Shown: positions 34,968 to 43,563, counted from the stretch's first letter. The stretch: DNA of 64,000 nucleotides from Mycolicibacterium neoaurum VKM Ac-1815D (GCF_000317305.3 NC_023036.2:186001-250000), one strand, 5' to 3'. The notes: generated from the sequence alone by a model not told the origin. Translations and numbers: made by a program.

Positions 34968-36004
34968 GGTTGCACCAGTACTTTCATCTTGGTTCCGGCA
35001 TGCAGGGCCTCGAAGCCCTCGTCGATGACATCGTCGAGGCCGATGGCGGTCACCCAGCCGGTGGTGTCGTAGGCGCCCTCGGCCATCAGACCGATGACGG
35101 CCTGGAAATCGGCTGCGGTGTAACACAATGAGCCCTGGATCCGGGATTCGTTCATCACCAGGTTCAGCAGCGGGGTGGTCAGCGGCTTCTCGTAGATCGC
35201 GACGCTGACCATCGCCTTGCGCGCCCCGACGCATGCCAGGGCGGTCTCGACCGCCGGTGCGACACCGGCGGCGTCGTATACCGCGCCCGCGCCATGCCCG
35301 TCGGTGTGATCGGCGATGAAGCCCGGGACGTCCAGTGCCGTCGGATCCAGCGTGCGGGCACCGAGCGCCTCGATGGCCGACCGTCTCGTCGCCGAGGGTT
35401 CGACGACGAACACATCCTCGATGCCTTTGCCGCGCAGCGCGAACCAGAGGCCGATACCGATCGGTCCGGCACCGAACACCATGGCGGTGCGGTCGGGGTC
35501 GGGATCGCCGAGGGTGGCGGCGTGATAGGCCACCGACATCGGTTCGACCAGGGCGCCGAGTTCGAGCGAGACATTGTCGGGCAGCTTGTGCAGCATGTCG
35601 GTCGGCACCACCGTGTACTCGGCCATCCCACCGTCGGACATCAGACCGTGAAATCCGATCTGTGCGCAGATGTTGTAGGTGCCGGCCAGACATGGTCCGC
35701 ACCGTCCGCAGCGGTAGATCGGCTCGATGGCGACCCGGTCGCCCTCGGCCCACCCGGTGACCCCCTCGCCGAGCGCGGTGATGGTCCCGGAGAACTCGTG
35801 GCCCATCACGATGGGCAGTTGCGCACCGGTCAACGGATGCGGTTCGGTCGGCACGAAGATGGGGCCCGCGTAGTACTCGTGCAGGTCGGTGCCGCAGATG
35901 CCGTTGTAGCCGACCTGCACCTTCACCGTTCCCGGCCCGGGCTCCGGTTCGGGGACGTCGGTGACATCCACTTTGTTGGGTCCGTAATACACAGCTGCTT
36001 TCAT
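34964..36004 (-). CDS. Zinc-dependent 2,3-butanediol dehydrogenase-type alcohol dehydrogenase
   Basis: A 346-residue medium-chain dehydrogenase of the BDH/threonine-sorbitol branch. Catalytic zinc ligands are in NGICGTDLHEY and GHEFSGTI, and structural-type cysteines in CGRCGPCLAGTYNIC. The Rossmann motif is VFGAGPIGIGLWFAL, with the NAD-selecting acid in VEPSATRR. FHGLMSDGGMAEY is typical of butanediol dehydrogenases. The gene heads a unit with the SDR and the GAF regulator. Its promoter carries the 36018-36033 operator-like repeat 14 nt upstream of the ATG. Confidence 0.85.
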   Translation of the reverse strand: MKAAVYYGPNKVDVTDVPEPEPGPGTVKVQVGYNGICGTDLHEYYAGPIFVPTEPHPLTGAQLPIVMGHEFSGTITALGEGVTGWAEGDRVAIEPIYRCGRCGPCLAGTYNICAQIGFHGLMSDGGMAEYTVVPTDMLHKLPDNVSLELGALVEPMSVAYHAATLGDPDPDRTAMVFGAGPIGIGLWFALRGKGIEDVFVVEPSATRRSAIEALGARTLDPTALDVPGFIADHTDGHGAGAVYDAAGVAPAVETALACVGARKAMVSVAIYEKPLTTPLLNLVMNESRIQGSLCYTAADFQAVIGLMAEGAYDTTGWVTAIGLDDVIDEGFEALHAGTKMKVLVQP

Positions 36005-36017
36005 GCTCACATTCCTA

Positions 36018-36033
36018 TGTGAGCTGGCGCACA
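36018..36033. promoter_or_regulatory. Operator-like dyad, copy 1
   Basis: TGTGAGCTGGCGCACA fits the dyad TGTGnGCnnGCnCACA. An identical copy lies at 36085-36100. This copy is 14 nt upstream of the butanediol-type dehydrogenase ATG. It is a plausible site for the GAF regulator; regulator identity is inference. Confidence 0.6.
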
Positions 36034-36084
36034 GCCGAAAGGGTTGCAGGGGGTTGCAGGTCTTGCGCCGCCGCGAGCCACGGG

Positions 36085-36100
36085 TGTGAGCTGGCGCACA
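36085..36100. promoter_or_regulatory. Operator-like dyad, copy 2, touching the FMO start codon
   Basis: The exact 16-bp sequence of copy 1 recurs 67 bp away and ends on the first base of the FMO ATG at 36100. Binding here would block transcription or the start site. A 10-bp tandem repeat GGGTTGCAGG (36041-36060) lies between the two copies. Confidence 0.6.
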
Positions 36101-37929
36101 TGACTCAGATGATTGATGCGCCCGCCCCCGTCCGCTCACCGCAGGACCGGGTGGACGCCTGGCTCTCCGAATTCGAGACCGCGCTGGCCACCCGCGATAC
36201 CGATCACGCCGTGGGGTTGTTCGCCGTCGACAGCTTCTGGCGTGACCTGGTGTCCTTCACCTGGAACCTGAAGACGCTCGAGGGTCGCGAGAGCATCGCC
36301 GCCATGCTGACCGAACGCCTCGCCGGCACCGATCCGGCGGGGTGGCGCACCCGCGAGACACCCACCGAGGATGACGGCGTCGTCACCGCGTTCATCGAGT
36401 TCGAGACCGCCGCCGGCCGGGGCATCGGCCATCTGCGGCTGCGTGACGAGGACGGCACCGACCGCGCCTGGACGCTCCTGACCGCGCTGCAGGAGCTCAA
36501 GGGACACGAGGAACCCAAGGGAACGCGCCGTGTCATGGGCGCGGTCCACGGCAGCGATCCCGATCCGCGGTCCTGGGCCGAGCGCAAGGCCGCCGAGGAC
36601 GCCGAGCTGGGCCGCACCGTTCAGCCCTACACGCTGGTGATCGGCGGTGGCCAGGGCGGTATCGCGCTCGGCGCGCGGCTACGTCAACTCGGGGTGCCGG
36701 CGATCGTGGTCGACAAGCACGAGCGGCCTGGCGACCAGTGGCGCAAGCGCTACAAGTCGCTGTGCCTGCACGATCCGGTCTGGTACGACCACCTGCCCTA
36801 CCTGCCCTTCCCGCAGAACTGGCCGGTGTTCGCGCCGAAGGACAAGATCGGTGACTGGCTGGAGTTCTACACCAGGGTCATGGAGGTGCCGTACTGGTCG
36901 AAGACGAGCTGCCTGTCCGCCACCTTCGACGACGAGTCCCAGACCTGGACGGTGGAGGTCGACCGCGACGGCGAGCGGCTCACCCTGCATCCCACCCAGC
37001 TGGTGCTGGCCACCGGCATGTCCGGTAAGCCGAATGTGCCGGTGTTCCCCGGCCAGGACGAGTTCCGCGGCGATCAGCACCACTCCTCGGCACATCCCGG
37101 TCCCGACGCCTACGTCGGCAAGAAGGCCGTGGTGATCGGCTCGAACAACTCCGCACACGATATCTGCAAGGCGCTGTTCGAGAACGGTGTCGACGTCACC
37201 ATGGTGCAGCGATCCTCCACGCATATCGTCAAATCGGACTCGCTGATGGAGATCGGTTTGGGCGCACTGTATTCCGAGCAGGCGCTGGCCGACGGGATGA
37301 CCACCGAGAAGGCCGACCTCACATTCGCGTCGCTGCCGTACCGGATCATGCACCAGTTCCAGATCCCGCTGTACGACCAGATGCGCCAGCGCGACAAGGA
37401 GTTCTACGAGCGGCTGGAGGCGGCCGGGTTCGAATTGGACTGGGGCGACGATGGTTCCGGTCTGTTCATGAAGTATCTGCGGCGCGGGTCGGGCTACTAC
37501 ATCGACGTCGGCGCCTGCGATCTGGTCGCCGACGGCAGCATCAAACTCGCCCACGGCGACGTGGAACGGCTGACCGCGGACTCGGTGATCCTGGCCGATG
37601 GCACCGAATTACCGGCCGATGTGGTGGTCTACGCCACCGGGTACGGCTCGATGAACGGCTGGGCGGCCGACCTGATCGGCCAGGACGTCGCCGACAAGGT
37701 GGGCAAGGTGTGGGGCCTGGGCAGCGATACCACCAAGGACCCGGGACCGTGGGAGGGCGAGCAGCGCAACATGTGGAAGCCCACCCAGCAGCCCAACCTG
37801 TGGTTCCACGGCGGCAATCTGCATCAGTCGCGGCACTATTCGCTGTATCTGGCGCTCCAGCTCAAGGCCCGGTACGAGGGGCTGCCGACGCCGGTGTACG
37901 GGCTGCAGGAGGTACATCACCTGTCCTGA
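36100..37929 (+). CDS. Flavin-containing monooxygenase with N-terminal SnoaL-like domain
   Basis: The protein of 609 residues has two parts. Residues about 15-140 look like an NTF2/SnoaL-like domain (FETALATRDTDHAVGLFAVDSFWRD; VTAFIEFETAAGRGIGHLRL). From about residue 175 there is an FMO/Baeyer-Villiger-type flavoprotein with FAD motif VIGGGQGGIALGARL, then GDQWRKRYKSLCLHDP, NADPH motif VVIGSNNSAHDICKALF and VVYATGYGSMNG. It should oxygenate a soft nucleophile or ketone using NADPH and O2. ATG 36100 is used; ATG 36109 and GTG 36019 are alternatives. It is divergent from the alcohol-dehydrogenase unit and shares its operators. Confidence 0.85.
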   Translation: MTQMIDAPAPVRSPQDRVDAWLSEFETALATRDTDHAVGLFAVDSFWRDLVSFTWNLKTLEGRESIAAMLTERLAGTDPAGWRTRETPTEDDGVVTAFIEFETAAGRGIGHLRLRDEDGTDRAWTLLTALQELKGHEEPKGTRRVMGAVHGSDPDPRSWAERKAAEDAELGRTVQPYTLVIGGGQGGIALGARLRQLGVPAIVVDKHERPGDQWRKRYKSLCLHDPVWYDHLPYLPFPQNWPVFAPKDKIGDWLEFYTRVMEVPYWSKTSCLSATFDDESQTWTVEVDRDGERLTLHPTQLVLATGMSGKPNVPVFPGQDEFRGDQHHSSAHPGPDAYVGKKAVVIGSNNSAHDICKALFENGVDVTMVQRSSTHIVKSDSLMEIGLGALYSEQALADGMTTEKADLTFASLPYRIMHQFQIPLYDQMRQRDKEFYERLEAAGFELDWGDDGSGLFMKYLRRGSGYYIDVGACDLVADGSIKLAHGDVERLTADSVILADGTELPADVVVYATGYGSMNGWAADLIGQDVADKVGKVWGLGSDTTKDPGPWEGEQRNMWKPTQQPNLWFHGGNLHQSRHYSLYLALQLKARYEGLPTPVYGLQEVHHLS

Positions 37930-37946
37930 CCGCTCCCCTCCCTCGG

Positions 37947-38004
37947 CGAGCAGACGCGTATACCCCCAAACAGGCAGACTTTCAGGGGTATACGCGTCTG
38001 CTCG
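37947..38004. terminator. Long perfect hairpin between FMO and DUF5078 genes
   Basis: A 20-bp perfect inverted repeat (37947-37966 with 37985-38004; core GAGCAGACGCGTATACCCC) with an 18-nt loop begins 18 nt after the FMO stop and lies between convergent genes. The outer CGGCGAGC resembles the hairpin at 3284-3356; the inner stem differs. Confidence 0.7.
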
Positions 38005-38046
38005 TGGGGAGAACCACGGCCGCCAATCTATCCGCTCAGGCGCAGG

Positions 38047-38484
38047 TCACCAGACCCAGACCGACATATCGTCGGGCGGGTAGTTCTGGCAGACCGCGGT
38101 CGACGCCGCGACGACGCCCTTGTTGTTGAAGAAGATCTTGGCCCAGTTCGGCCAATTCCAGGCCAGCTGCTCGTAGAAGGCGTTGGTGGCCGTGTCCTCC
38201 GAGTACTGCCGGCGGCCCGCGTAATCCATGGCGAAGAACCAGTGGATGCGGTCCTGGACGGCGCGGTGCACCTCGGGGGACTTGTTGTTGTAGTCGATCA
38301 TGTAGCGCTCGTAGTAGACCGGGTTGGTGTCGCGGGTGGCGGCCAAGATCTGCTCGGCGGTGCACGGGGTCTTGAGGATCTTGCTGGGAATCGGGTACTC
38401 GTCGGTGGCATCGGCGGAGGCGACCGGTGCGAGCGTCAGTGCCGCCGCGGCGGCCAGCGCGGCCAGTGTCAGCTTCTTCATCAT
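38047..38484 (-). CDS. DUF5078 secreted protein, Rv0455c-like
   Basis: The 145-residue product has a Sec signal (KLTLAALAAAAALTLAPVASA, cleavage near residue 25). The mature domain closely resembles M. tuberculosis Rv0455c: EYPIPSKILKTPCTAEQILA, RDTNPVYYERYMIDYNNKS, HWFFAMD, WAKIFFNNKGVVA and CQNYPPDDMSVWVW. Two cysteines (CTAEQ and AVCQNYP) can close the fold with a disulfide. Rv0455c is reported to be needed for siderophore secretion in M. tuberculosis. Here it is the last gene of an mmpS-mmpL operon, 11 nt after the DUF732 gene, supporting an accessory role in export. ATG 38484 follows AAGGGAG. Confidence 0.85.
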   Translation of the reverse strand: MMKKLTLAALAAAAALTLAPVASADATDEYPIPSKILKTPCTAEQILAATRDTNPVYYERYMIDYNNKSPEVHRAVQDRIHWFFAMDYAGRRQYSEDTATNAFYEQLAWNWPNWAKIFFNNKGVVAASTAVCQNYPPDDMSVWVW

Positions 38485-38495
38485 CGTTGTCTCCC

Positions 38496-38825
38496 TTACT
38501 GGGTGAGCAGGACGCGCTTGTCGGGGCAGTAATAGTTCATCGCGGCGCCGAGGAATTGGTAGGTCTGTTCGGTGCTGGTGCCACGCGCCAATTGATCGGA
38601 GACGAACTTCGCCGAGTCGCGTGCGGTGGCATCGACACCGCGATCGAGACGTTTGCAGGCGATCTTGCCGATCCAGGCGTTGAAGTCCTTCTGCCCGTAG
38701 ATGCCGTAGGTGTGTAGTTCCTTGGCGAAGTCGCTGTCCGGATCGGCCTGCGCGGGCGCGGCCAACGCCAGGGAACCCGCCGCCAGTGCTGCGGCCACCA
38801 CCGCGGTGAATCTCGTCGTCGCCAT
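38496..38825 (-). CDS. DUF732 small secreted protein
   Basis: The 109-residue protein has a signal peptide ending APAQA (about residue 27) and a helical DUF732 domain: SDFAKELHTYGIYGQKDFNAWIG, IACKRLDRGVDA, then FLGAAMNYYCPDKRVLL. The two cysteines (IACK, YYCP) are the pair conserved in the family. DUF732 proteins are exported mycobacterial proteins of unknown role. It lies 10 nt after mmpL and 11 nt before the Rv0455c-like gene, so it is part of the exporter operon. ATG 38825 with AAGGAG six nt upstream is preferred to the adjacent GTG 38828. Confidence 0.85.
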   Translation of the reverse strand: MATTRFTAVVAAALAAGSLALAAPAQADPDSDFAKELHTYGIYGQKDFNAWIGKIACKRLDRGVDATARDSAKFVSDQLARGTSTEQTYQFLGAAMNYYCPDKRVLLTQ

Positions 38826-38835
38826 CACGGACTCC

Positions 38836-41745
38836 TTACTTCTCCGGTGCGCCGGCCGACACCGGTTCTGTCGGCGGCGTGGGCCACGGGGACGGCAGCG
38901 GCCGTCGGCGGACCTGCTGGGGCCACCAGAACCACTTACCCAACAGCGCCGCGATCGAGGGTGTCATGAAGGCCCGGATCACCAGGGTGTCGAACAGCAG
39001 ACCCAGACCGATCGTAGTGCCGACCTGACCCATCACGGTCAATTCGCTGACCGCCATCGAGATCATCGTGAAGGCGAACACCAGACCCGCGGCCGTCACC
39101 ACCGAACCGCTGCCGCCCATGGCGCGGATGATCCCGGTGTTCAGGCCGGCGTGGATCTCCTCCTTGAGCCGGGCCACCAGTAACAGGTTGTAGTCGGCGC
39201 CCACCGCTAGCAGGATGATGACCGCCATCGGCAGCACCATCCAGTGCAGCGGGATACCGATGATGTGCTGCCAGATCAGCACCGAGATCCCGAATGCCGA
39301 ACCCAGTGAGATGACGACGGTGCCGACGATCACGGCGGCGGCCACCACACTGCGGGTGATGAGCAGCATGATGATGAAGATCAGGGCGATCGAGGCGATC
39401 CCGGCGATGATGAGATCCCAGTTCGCGCCGTCCTGCATGTCCTTGTACGTGGCGGCGGTGCCGCCGAGGTAGATCTTGGAGCCCTCCAGCGGGGTGCCCT
39501 TGATCGCCTCCTTGGCGGCGTTCTTGATCGCATCGATACGGGCGATCCCGGCGGGACTCAGTGGGTCACCGTCGTGGCTGATGATGAAGCGCACCGCATG
39601 CCCGTCCGGGGACAGGAAGTTCTTCATCCCGCGTTTGAAGTCTTCGTTCTCGAAGGTCTCCGGCGGGAGATAGAACGAGTCATCGTTCTGGGCGGCGTCG
39701 AAGGCCTCACCCATCGCCGACGAGTTGTCCTGCATCGCCGACATCTGATCCTGGATGCCCTTTTGGGTCTGGTACATGGTCAGCATGTAGCGCTGCATGT
39801 TCTTCATCGTCGCGATCATCTGCGGCATGAGGACGACCATCTGGGGCATCAGCTCGTTGAGACGCTCCATGTCCGGGATGATCTCTTCGAAGTTGTCGGT
39901 CATCACGTCGATACCGTCGAGGGTGTCGAAGATCGACCGGATGGCCCAGCAGCCCGGGATGTTGAAGCAGTGCGGTTCCCAGTAGAAGTAATTGCGCATG
40001 GGCCGGAAGAAATCGTCGAAATTGGCGATGTTGTCCCGCAATTCGGCGATGTCGAGCGACATGTTCTTCATCTTGGCCACCATCGACGCCGTGGTCTGCG
40101 CCATCTGCACGGTGATGGAGTTCATCTTCTCCATGCTCGTGATGGTGGTCTGCATGTCATCGGCCTGCTTGAGCATGTTGGCCATCATGTCCTGCTGGTA
40201 CTTCTCGTTCATTTTCTGAGTCGTACCCTGCATGCTGATCTGGAACGGGATCGAGGTGTGCTCGATCGGCGTGCCCTGCGGGCGGGTGATCGCCTGCACG
40301 CGTCCGACGCCCTCGGTGCGGAAGATGGCCTTGGCGATCTTGTCGATCACCAGGAAATCCGCCGAGTTACGCAGATCGTGATCGCTTTCCACCAGCAGCA
40401 GTTCGGGATTCATCCGCGCTTGCGAGAAGTGCCGCTCGGCGGCTGCGTAACCCTCTTGGGCGGGCAGGTCCGTCGGCAGGTAGTTCCGGTCGTTGTAGTT
40501 GGTCTGGTAGCCGGGCAATGCCAGCAGACCGACCATCGTGATGGCGATGGCGCTGACCAGGATCGGGCCGGGCCAGCGCACGATGGCGGCACCGATCTTG
40601 CGCCAGCCGCGGGTGCGCATGGCGCGCTTGGGTTCCAGGGTCTTGCCGAACCGCGAGGCGATGCTGACGATCGCCGGACCCAGGGTCAGCGCGGCCAGCA
40701 CCACCACGATCATGCCGATCGCCAGCGGGATACCCAGGGTGACGAAGTACGGCATGTTCGTGAAGTGCAGGCAGAACGTGGCGCCCGCGATGGTCAGACC
40801 CGATCCCATGACGACGTGGGCGGTGCCGTGGAACATCGTGAAGTAGGCGGCTTCTCGGTCCTCACCCTCGGCGCGGGCCTCTTGGTACCGGCCGAGCAGG
40901 AATATCGCGTAGTCCGTCGACGCGGCGATCGCCAGCGTCACCAACAGGCCCGTCGCGAAGACCGACAGGCCGATGATCTCGTGGTACCCGAGGAAGGCGA
41001 CGACCCCGCGCGCGGCGAGCAGACACATCACCACCATGACCAGGGTGACGATCGTGGTGACGAACGACCGGTAGATCAACAGCAGCATCACGATGATGAC
41101 CAGGAACGTCAGCCCCTCGATCACCTTGAGGCTGCGGTCGGCCGCGATCTGCTGGTCGGCGGCCAACGCCGCCGGGCCGGTGACGAACACCTTCAGCCCA
41201 GGCGGCGGCTGCATCCCGTAGACGATGTCCTGGACCTTCTCGATGGACTCGTTGGCCAGCGCCTCACCCTGGTTGCCCGCGGTGTAGACCTGCACATAGG
41301 TGGCTTTGCCGTCGCCGCTCTGGGCGCCGGCCGCGGTCAGCGGGTCGCCCCAGAAGTCCTGGACGTGCTGGACGTGCTCGGGGTCGGCCTCGAGCTTGCC
41401 GATCATCTCCTTGTAGAAGTCGCGATCGGCCTCGTCGAGCTGACGATCGGCCTCCAGCACGATCATGATCGAACTGTCCGAGGTGAACTCGTCGAAGACG
41501 GTGCCGACCCGTTTGACGGCGATCACCGACGGGGCATTCGACGGGCTCATCGACACCGACCGCATCTGGCCGACTTCTTCGAGCTGGGGTACCGCCACGT
41601 TCAGCAGCCCGATCAGCACCGCCCAGATGATGATGATCGGCAGAGCCAGGGTCCGGATCCACCTGGCGATACCGTCACCGCGGTGGGCCTTCGCGACCGG
41701 GATGGCGTCGGTGCGGGGTTCGGCACCGCCGTCGGTCATGGTCAT
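38836..41745 (-). CDS. MmpL family RND transporter (MmpL4/MmpL5 type)
   Basis: The protein of 969 residues has the MmpL layout. TM1 lies near residue 35 ([20 protein letters not shown]), followed by a periplasmic domain and a cluster of helices with [24 protein letters not shown] second, larger periplasmic part with a long helical insert ([20 protein letters not shown] and Met-rich repeats to about residue 660) is the coiled-coil region typical of MmpL4/5 paralogues. The C-terminal helices carry [15 protein letters not shown]. Its ATG overlaps the MmpS stop (ATGA). MmpL4/5 export siderophores and other lipidic molecules with MmpS partners; the cargo here is unknown. Confidence 0.92.
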   Translation of the reverse strand: MTMTDGGAEPRTDAIPVAKAHRGDGIARWIRTLALPIIIIWAVLIGLLNVAVPQLEEVGQMRSVSMSPSNAPSVIAVKRVGTVFDEFTSDSSIMIVLEADRQLDEADRDFYKEMIGKLEADPEHVQHVQDFWGDPLTAAGAQSGDGKATYVQVYTAGNQGEALANESIEKVQDIVYGMQPPPGLKVFVTGPAALAADQQIAADRSLKVIEGLTFLVIIVMLLLIYRSFVTTIVTLVMVVMCLLAARGVVAFLGYHEIIGLSVFATGLLVTLAIAASTDYAIFLLGRYQEARAEGEDREAAYFTMFHGTAHVVMGSGLTIAGATFCLHFTNMPYFVTLGIPLAIGMIVVVLAALTLGPAIVSIASRFGKTLEPKRAMRTRGWRKIGAAIVRWPGPILVSAIAITMVGLLALPGYQTNYNDRNYLPTDLPAQEGYAAAERHFSQARMNPELLLVESDHDLRNSADFLVIDKIAKAIFRTEGVGRVQAITRPQGTPIEHTSIPFQISMQGTTQKMNEKYQQDMMANMLKQADDMQTTITSMEKMNSITVQMAQTTASMVAKMKNMSLDIAELRDNIANFDDFFRPMRNYFYWEPHCFNIPGCWAIRSIFDTLDGIDVMTDNFEEIIPDMERLNELMPQMVVLMPQMIATMKNMQRYMLTMYQTQKGIQDQMSAMQDNSSAMGEAFDAAQNDDSFYLPPETFENEDFKRGMKNFLSPDGHAVRFIISHDGDPLSPAGIARIDAIKNAAKEAIKGTPLEGSKIYLGGTAATYKDMQDGANWDLIIAGIASIALIFIIMLLITRSVVAAAVIVGTVVISLGSAFGISVLIWQHIIGIPLHWMVLPMAVIILLAVGADYNLLLVARLKEEIHAGLNTGIIRAMGGSGSVVTAAGLVFAFTMISMAVSELTVMGQVGTTIGLGLLFDTLVIRAFMTPSIAALLGKWFWWPQQVRRRPLPSPWPTPPTEPVSAGAPEK

Positions 41746-42173
41746 GCGGACTTCACCAGGCAGTAGGTGTGCGCGCCGACACCGTTGACCGTACGCTCGT
41801 CCTTGACCTCGTCGTCGACGGTGATCCGGCAGGACAGGGTGCTGCCGTCACCTTGGCCAGAGATGGTCGGGAACACCGACGGCGCGGTGGTGCTCAGCGT
41901 GATCTCCCAGGGCAGCGTGACGTTGTCCGCGCGCACCGGCTTGGCGTCCAGGTCCATGTAGTTGACGTTGGCCGTGGCGCCCGGCTCGCCCCAGACCTCG
42001 TACTTGACGACCTTGGGATCGAACGGCTCGGAGTCGTCGGCGGCGCTGTTCTCGGTGGACACATATCCCGGCCCGGTGCCGAAGAACGTCCGCACCCGCA
42101 TCACCGTGAACGTACTGACGAACACCACCGCGAGGATCACCAGCGGGATCCAGATCTTCTTCAGCACGTTCAC
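41742..42173 (-). CDS. MmpS family accessory protein
   Basis: A 143-residue protein with a single N-terminal membrane helix ([19 protein letters not shown]), the [10 protein letters not shown] linker, and a beta-sandwich periplasmic domain ending in [29 protein letters not shown], the canonical MmpS ending. GTG 42173 ([10 protein letters not shown]) gives the usual family length; ATG 42206 would add 11 residues. It is the first gene of the operon and is coupled to mmpL by an ATGA overlap. It should act as the periplasmic partner of the MmpL transporter. Confidence 0.9.
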   Translation of the reverse strand: MNVLKKIWIPLVILAVVFVSTFTVMRVRTFFGTGPGYVSTENSAADDSEPFDPKVVKYEVWGEPGATANVNYMDLDAKPVRADNVTLPWEITLSTTAPSVFPTISGQGDGSTLSCRITVDDEVKDERTVNGVGAHTYCLVKSA

Positions 42174-42262
42174 TGCTGAGATGCCATTCGCTCTGTGACC
42201 TTTCATACCGCGTGGGGCCCACGCCCGGACGCCGGTCAGAGTAGCCTTGTCCGACTGCGGTC

Positions 42263-42284
42263 AGGTTAGCCATGCGGCTAAGCT
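42263..42284. promoter_or_regulatory. Candidate TetR operator between mmpS and tetR
   Basis: AGGTTAGCC-ATGC-GGCTAAGCT is a 22-bp near-perfect dyad; the inner TTAGCC/GGCTAA arms at 42266-42281 match exactly, with one mismatched pair outside. It lies in the 226-bp divergent region, about 90 nt upstream of mmpS and 116 nt upstream of the TetR start, as expected for a self- and target-repressing TetR site. Confidence 0.55.
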
Positions 42285-42399
42285 TCTACAAGTCGCACGG
42301 CTAGAAAATGTGACGAGCGCTACTCATCTGCCGCGACGCTGGACGCGACATGCCAAGGTGTCCGGGAAACAAGGCGTCAGGGAAAGGAGGAGGTGCCCA

Positions 42400-42981
42400 G
42401 TGGCCAAGCCGGTATCGCAGCGCGGGTTCGCGCGCGAGCGGGTCATCGAGGCCGCGCTGCACCTCTTCGCCGAGCGGGGCGTCAACGGGACCTCGCTGCA
42501 GATGATCGCCGATCACCTCGGCGTCCGGAAAGCCGCGATCTACTACCAGTTCCAGACCAAGGACGACATCGTGCTCGCGGTGGTGCGCCCGGTGTTCGAC
42601 GATATGGAGCGCCTGGTCCGCATCGCCGAGTCGATCTCGTCGGCGGAATCCCGGCGCGACGCCGCGATCAGCGGGTTCGTCGAACTCGCCGTCCGGCACC
42701 GCCGCATCGGATCGATGTTCTACGGCGACCCTGCTGTGTTGACGCTGGTGCAGTCGCACCGCGAGTTCGAGGAGATCACCGACAGTCTGCGCGAGTTGCT
42801 GATCGGTACCACCCATGACGCCGAAACCCGGGTGACCATCGGGATGATCACATCGGGCATCTTCGGCAGCACCGCCGAGCCGCGCCTGCAGGACATCGCC
42901 GATGCGGACCTGCACCGGATACTGCTGGACTGTGCGCAGCGGATGCTGCAGTCGTCACGACCCGCTGAAAATCTCACCTAG
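42400..42981 (+). CDS. TetR family regulator divergent from the mmpS-mmpL operon
   Basis: The 193-residue regulator has the N-terminal TetR helix-turn-helix (RERVIEAALHLFAERGVNGTSLQMIADHLGVRKAAIYYQFQTKDDIV) and an all-helical ligand/dimer domain. GTG 42400 follows a near-ideal AAAGGAGG at the right spacing. By position it is likely the repressor of the MmpS/MmpL operon, comparable in arrangement to other mycobacterial efflux loci in which a divergent repressor controls mmpS5-mmpL5; the ligand is unknown. Its last 27 bp overlap the convergent gene. Confidence 0.88.
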   Translation: MAKPVSQRGFARERVIEAALHLFAERGVNGTSLQMIADHLGVRKAAIYYQFQTKDDIVLAVVRPVFDDMERLVRIAESISSAESRRDAAISGFVELAVRHRRIGSMFYGDPAVLTLVQSHREFEEITDSLRELLIGTTHDAETRVTIGMITSGIFGSTAEPRLQDIADADLHRILLDCAQRMLQSSRPAENLT

Positions 42982-43563
42982 TTGCCCGCCGACCTCCGCG
43001 GGTCCCGGTGGCGGCAGCGGGGTGGTCACCGTGACCGTCGTCGTGGGCCGGGTGGTCGCCGTGGTGGTGGGGGCTGACGACGTCGGTGTGGAGGACGTCG
43101 GGGCCGACGACGTGGAAGTGGACGTGGACGTGGAGGTGGACGTGGACGACGAGCTGCCCGAGGTGCCGGGTTCGTGCACGTCGATCAGTGGCTCTTCCCG
43201 GATGACATCGTCGCCGACGCTGAACACCAGCGATTCCGGCGTCACGGTGTAGGACTGTCCCTCGTTGAAGGCCACGTACCCGGTGCCGGAGCGGGTGGCC
43301 GACAGCACCAGTCGGGCACCGTCACGCACCCGGACGCCGCGGTATTCGAAGCCACCGTCGGGATCGGCGCAGATGGCCACCCGAGAGGTGTCGGTGGCGC
43401 CGAAGATCACCGCGGTGTCGGGGGAAGCGCAGCGGGCGAACGAACCGAGGTAACCCTGGTCGTCGGATTCGGGGGCGGCACCGGCCGGACCCGAGAACAC
43501 CAGCAGCGCGGCACCGGCCACCGCGGCGGCGGCGGACAGTTGAAGAGCGGGCGTGGCGGTCAT
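42955..43563 (-). CDS. Secreted protein with Ser/Thr/Pro-rich tail
   Basis: The product of 202 residues has a signal peptide (LQLSAAAAVAGAALLVFSGPAGA) and a compact domain of about 95 residues with two cysteines (FARCASPDT, VAICADPDGG). The tail from about residue 112 is almost pure Ser, Thr and Pro, including a (ST)n run and TTTVTVTT. The tail is likely disordered and possibly O-mannosylated, as exported mycobacterial Thr/Pro-rich proteins can be. No enzyme motif is seen. ATG 43563 places the signal at the start. It overlaps the TetR gene tail to tail by 27 bp. Confidence 0.7.
   Translation of the reverse strand: MTATPALQLSAAAAVAGAALLVFSGPAGAAPESDDQGYLGSFARCASPDTAVIFGATDTSRVAICADPDGGFEYRGVRVRDGARLVLSATRSGTGYVAFNEGQSYTVTPESLVFSVGDDVIREEPLIDVHEPGTSGSSSSTSTSTSTSTSTSSAPTSSTPTSSAPTTTATTRPTTTVTVTTPLPPPGPAEVGGQLGEIFSGS

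Noticed and set aside
39574..41766. A 730-codon plus-strand open frame opposite mmpL
   Set aside because: Composition (His/Arg/Asp repeats) is that of an antisense frame; mmpL itself is unambiguous.
42250..42290. Full IdeR iron box upstream of mmpS
   Set aside because: Only one half-site (AGGTTAG) fits; the full 19-bp comparison gives about 10 of 19, so I list the dyad as a TetR-type site instead.
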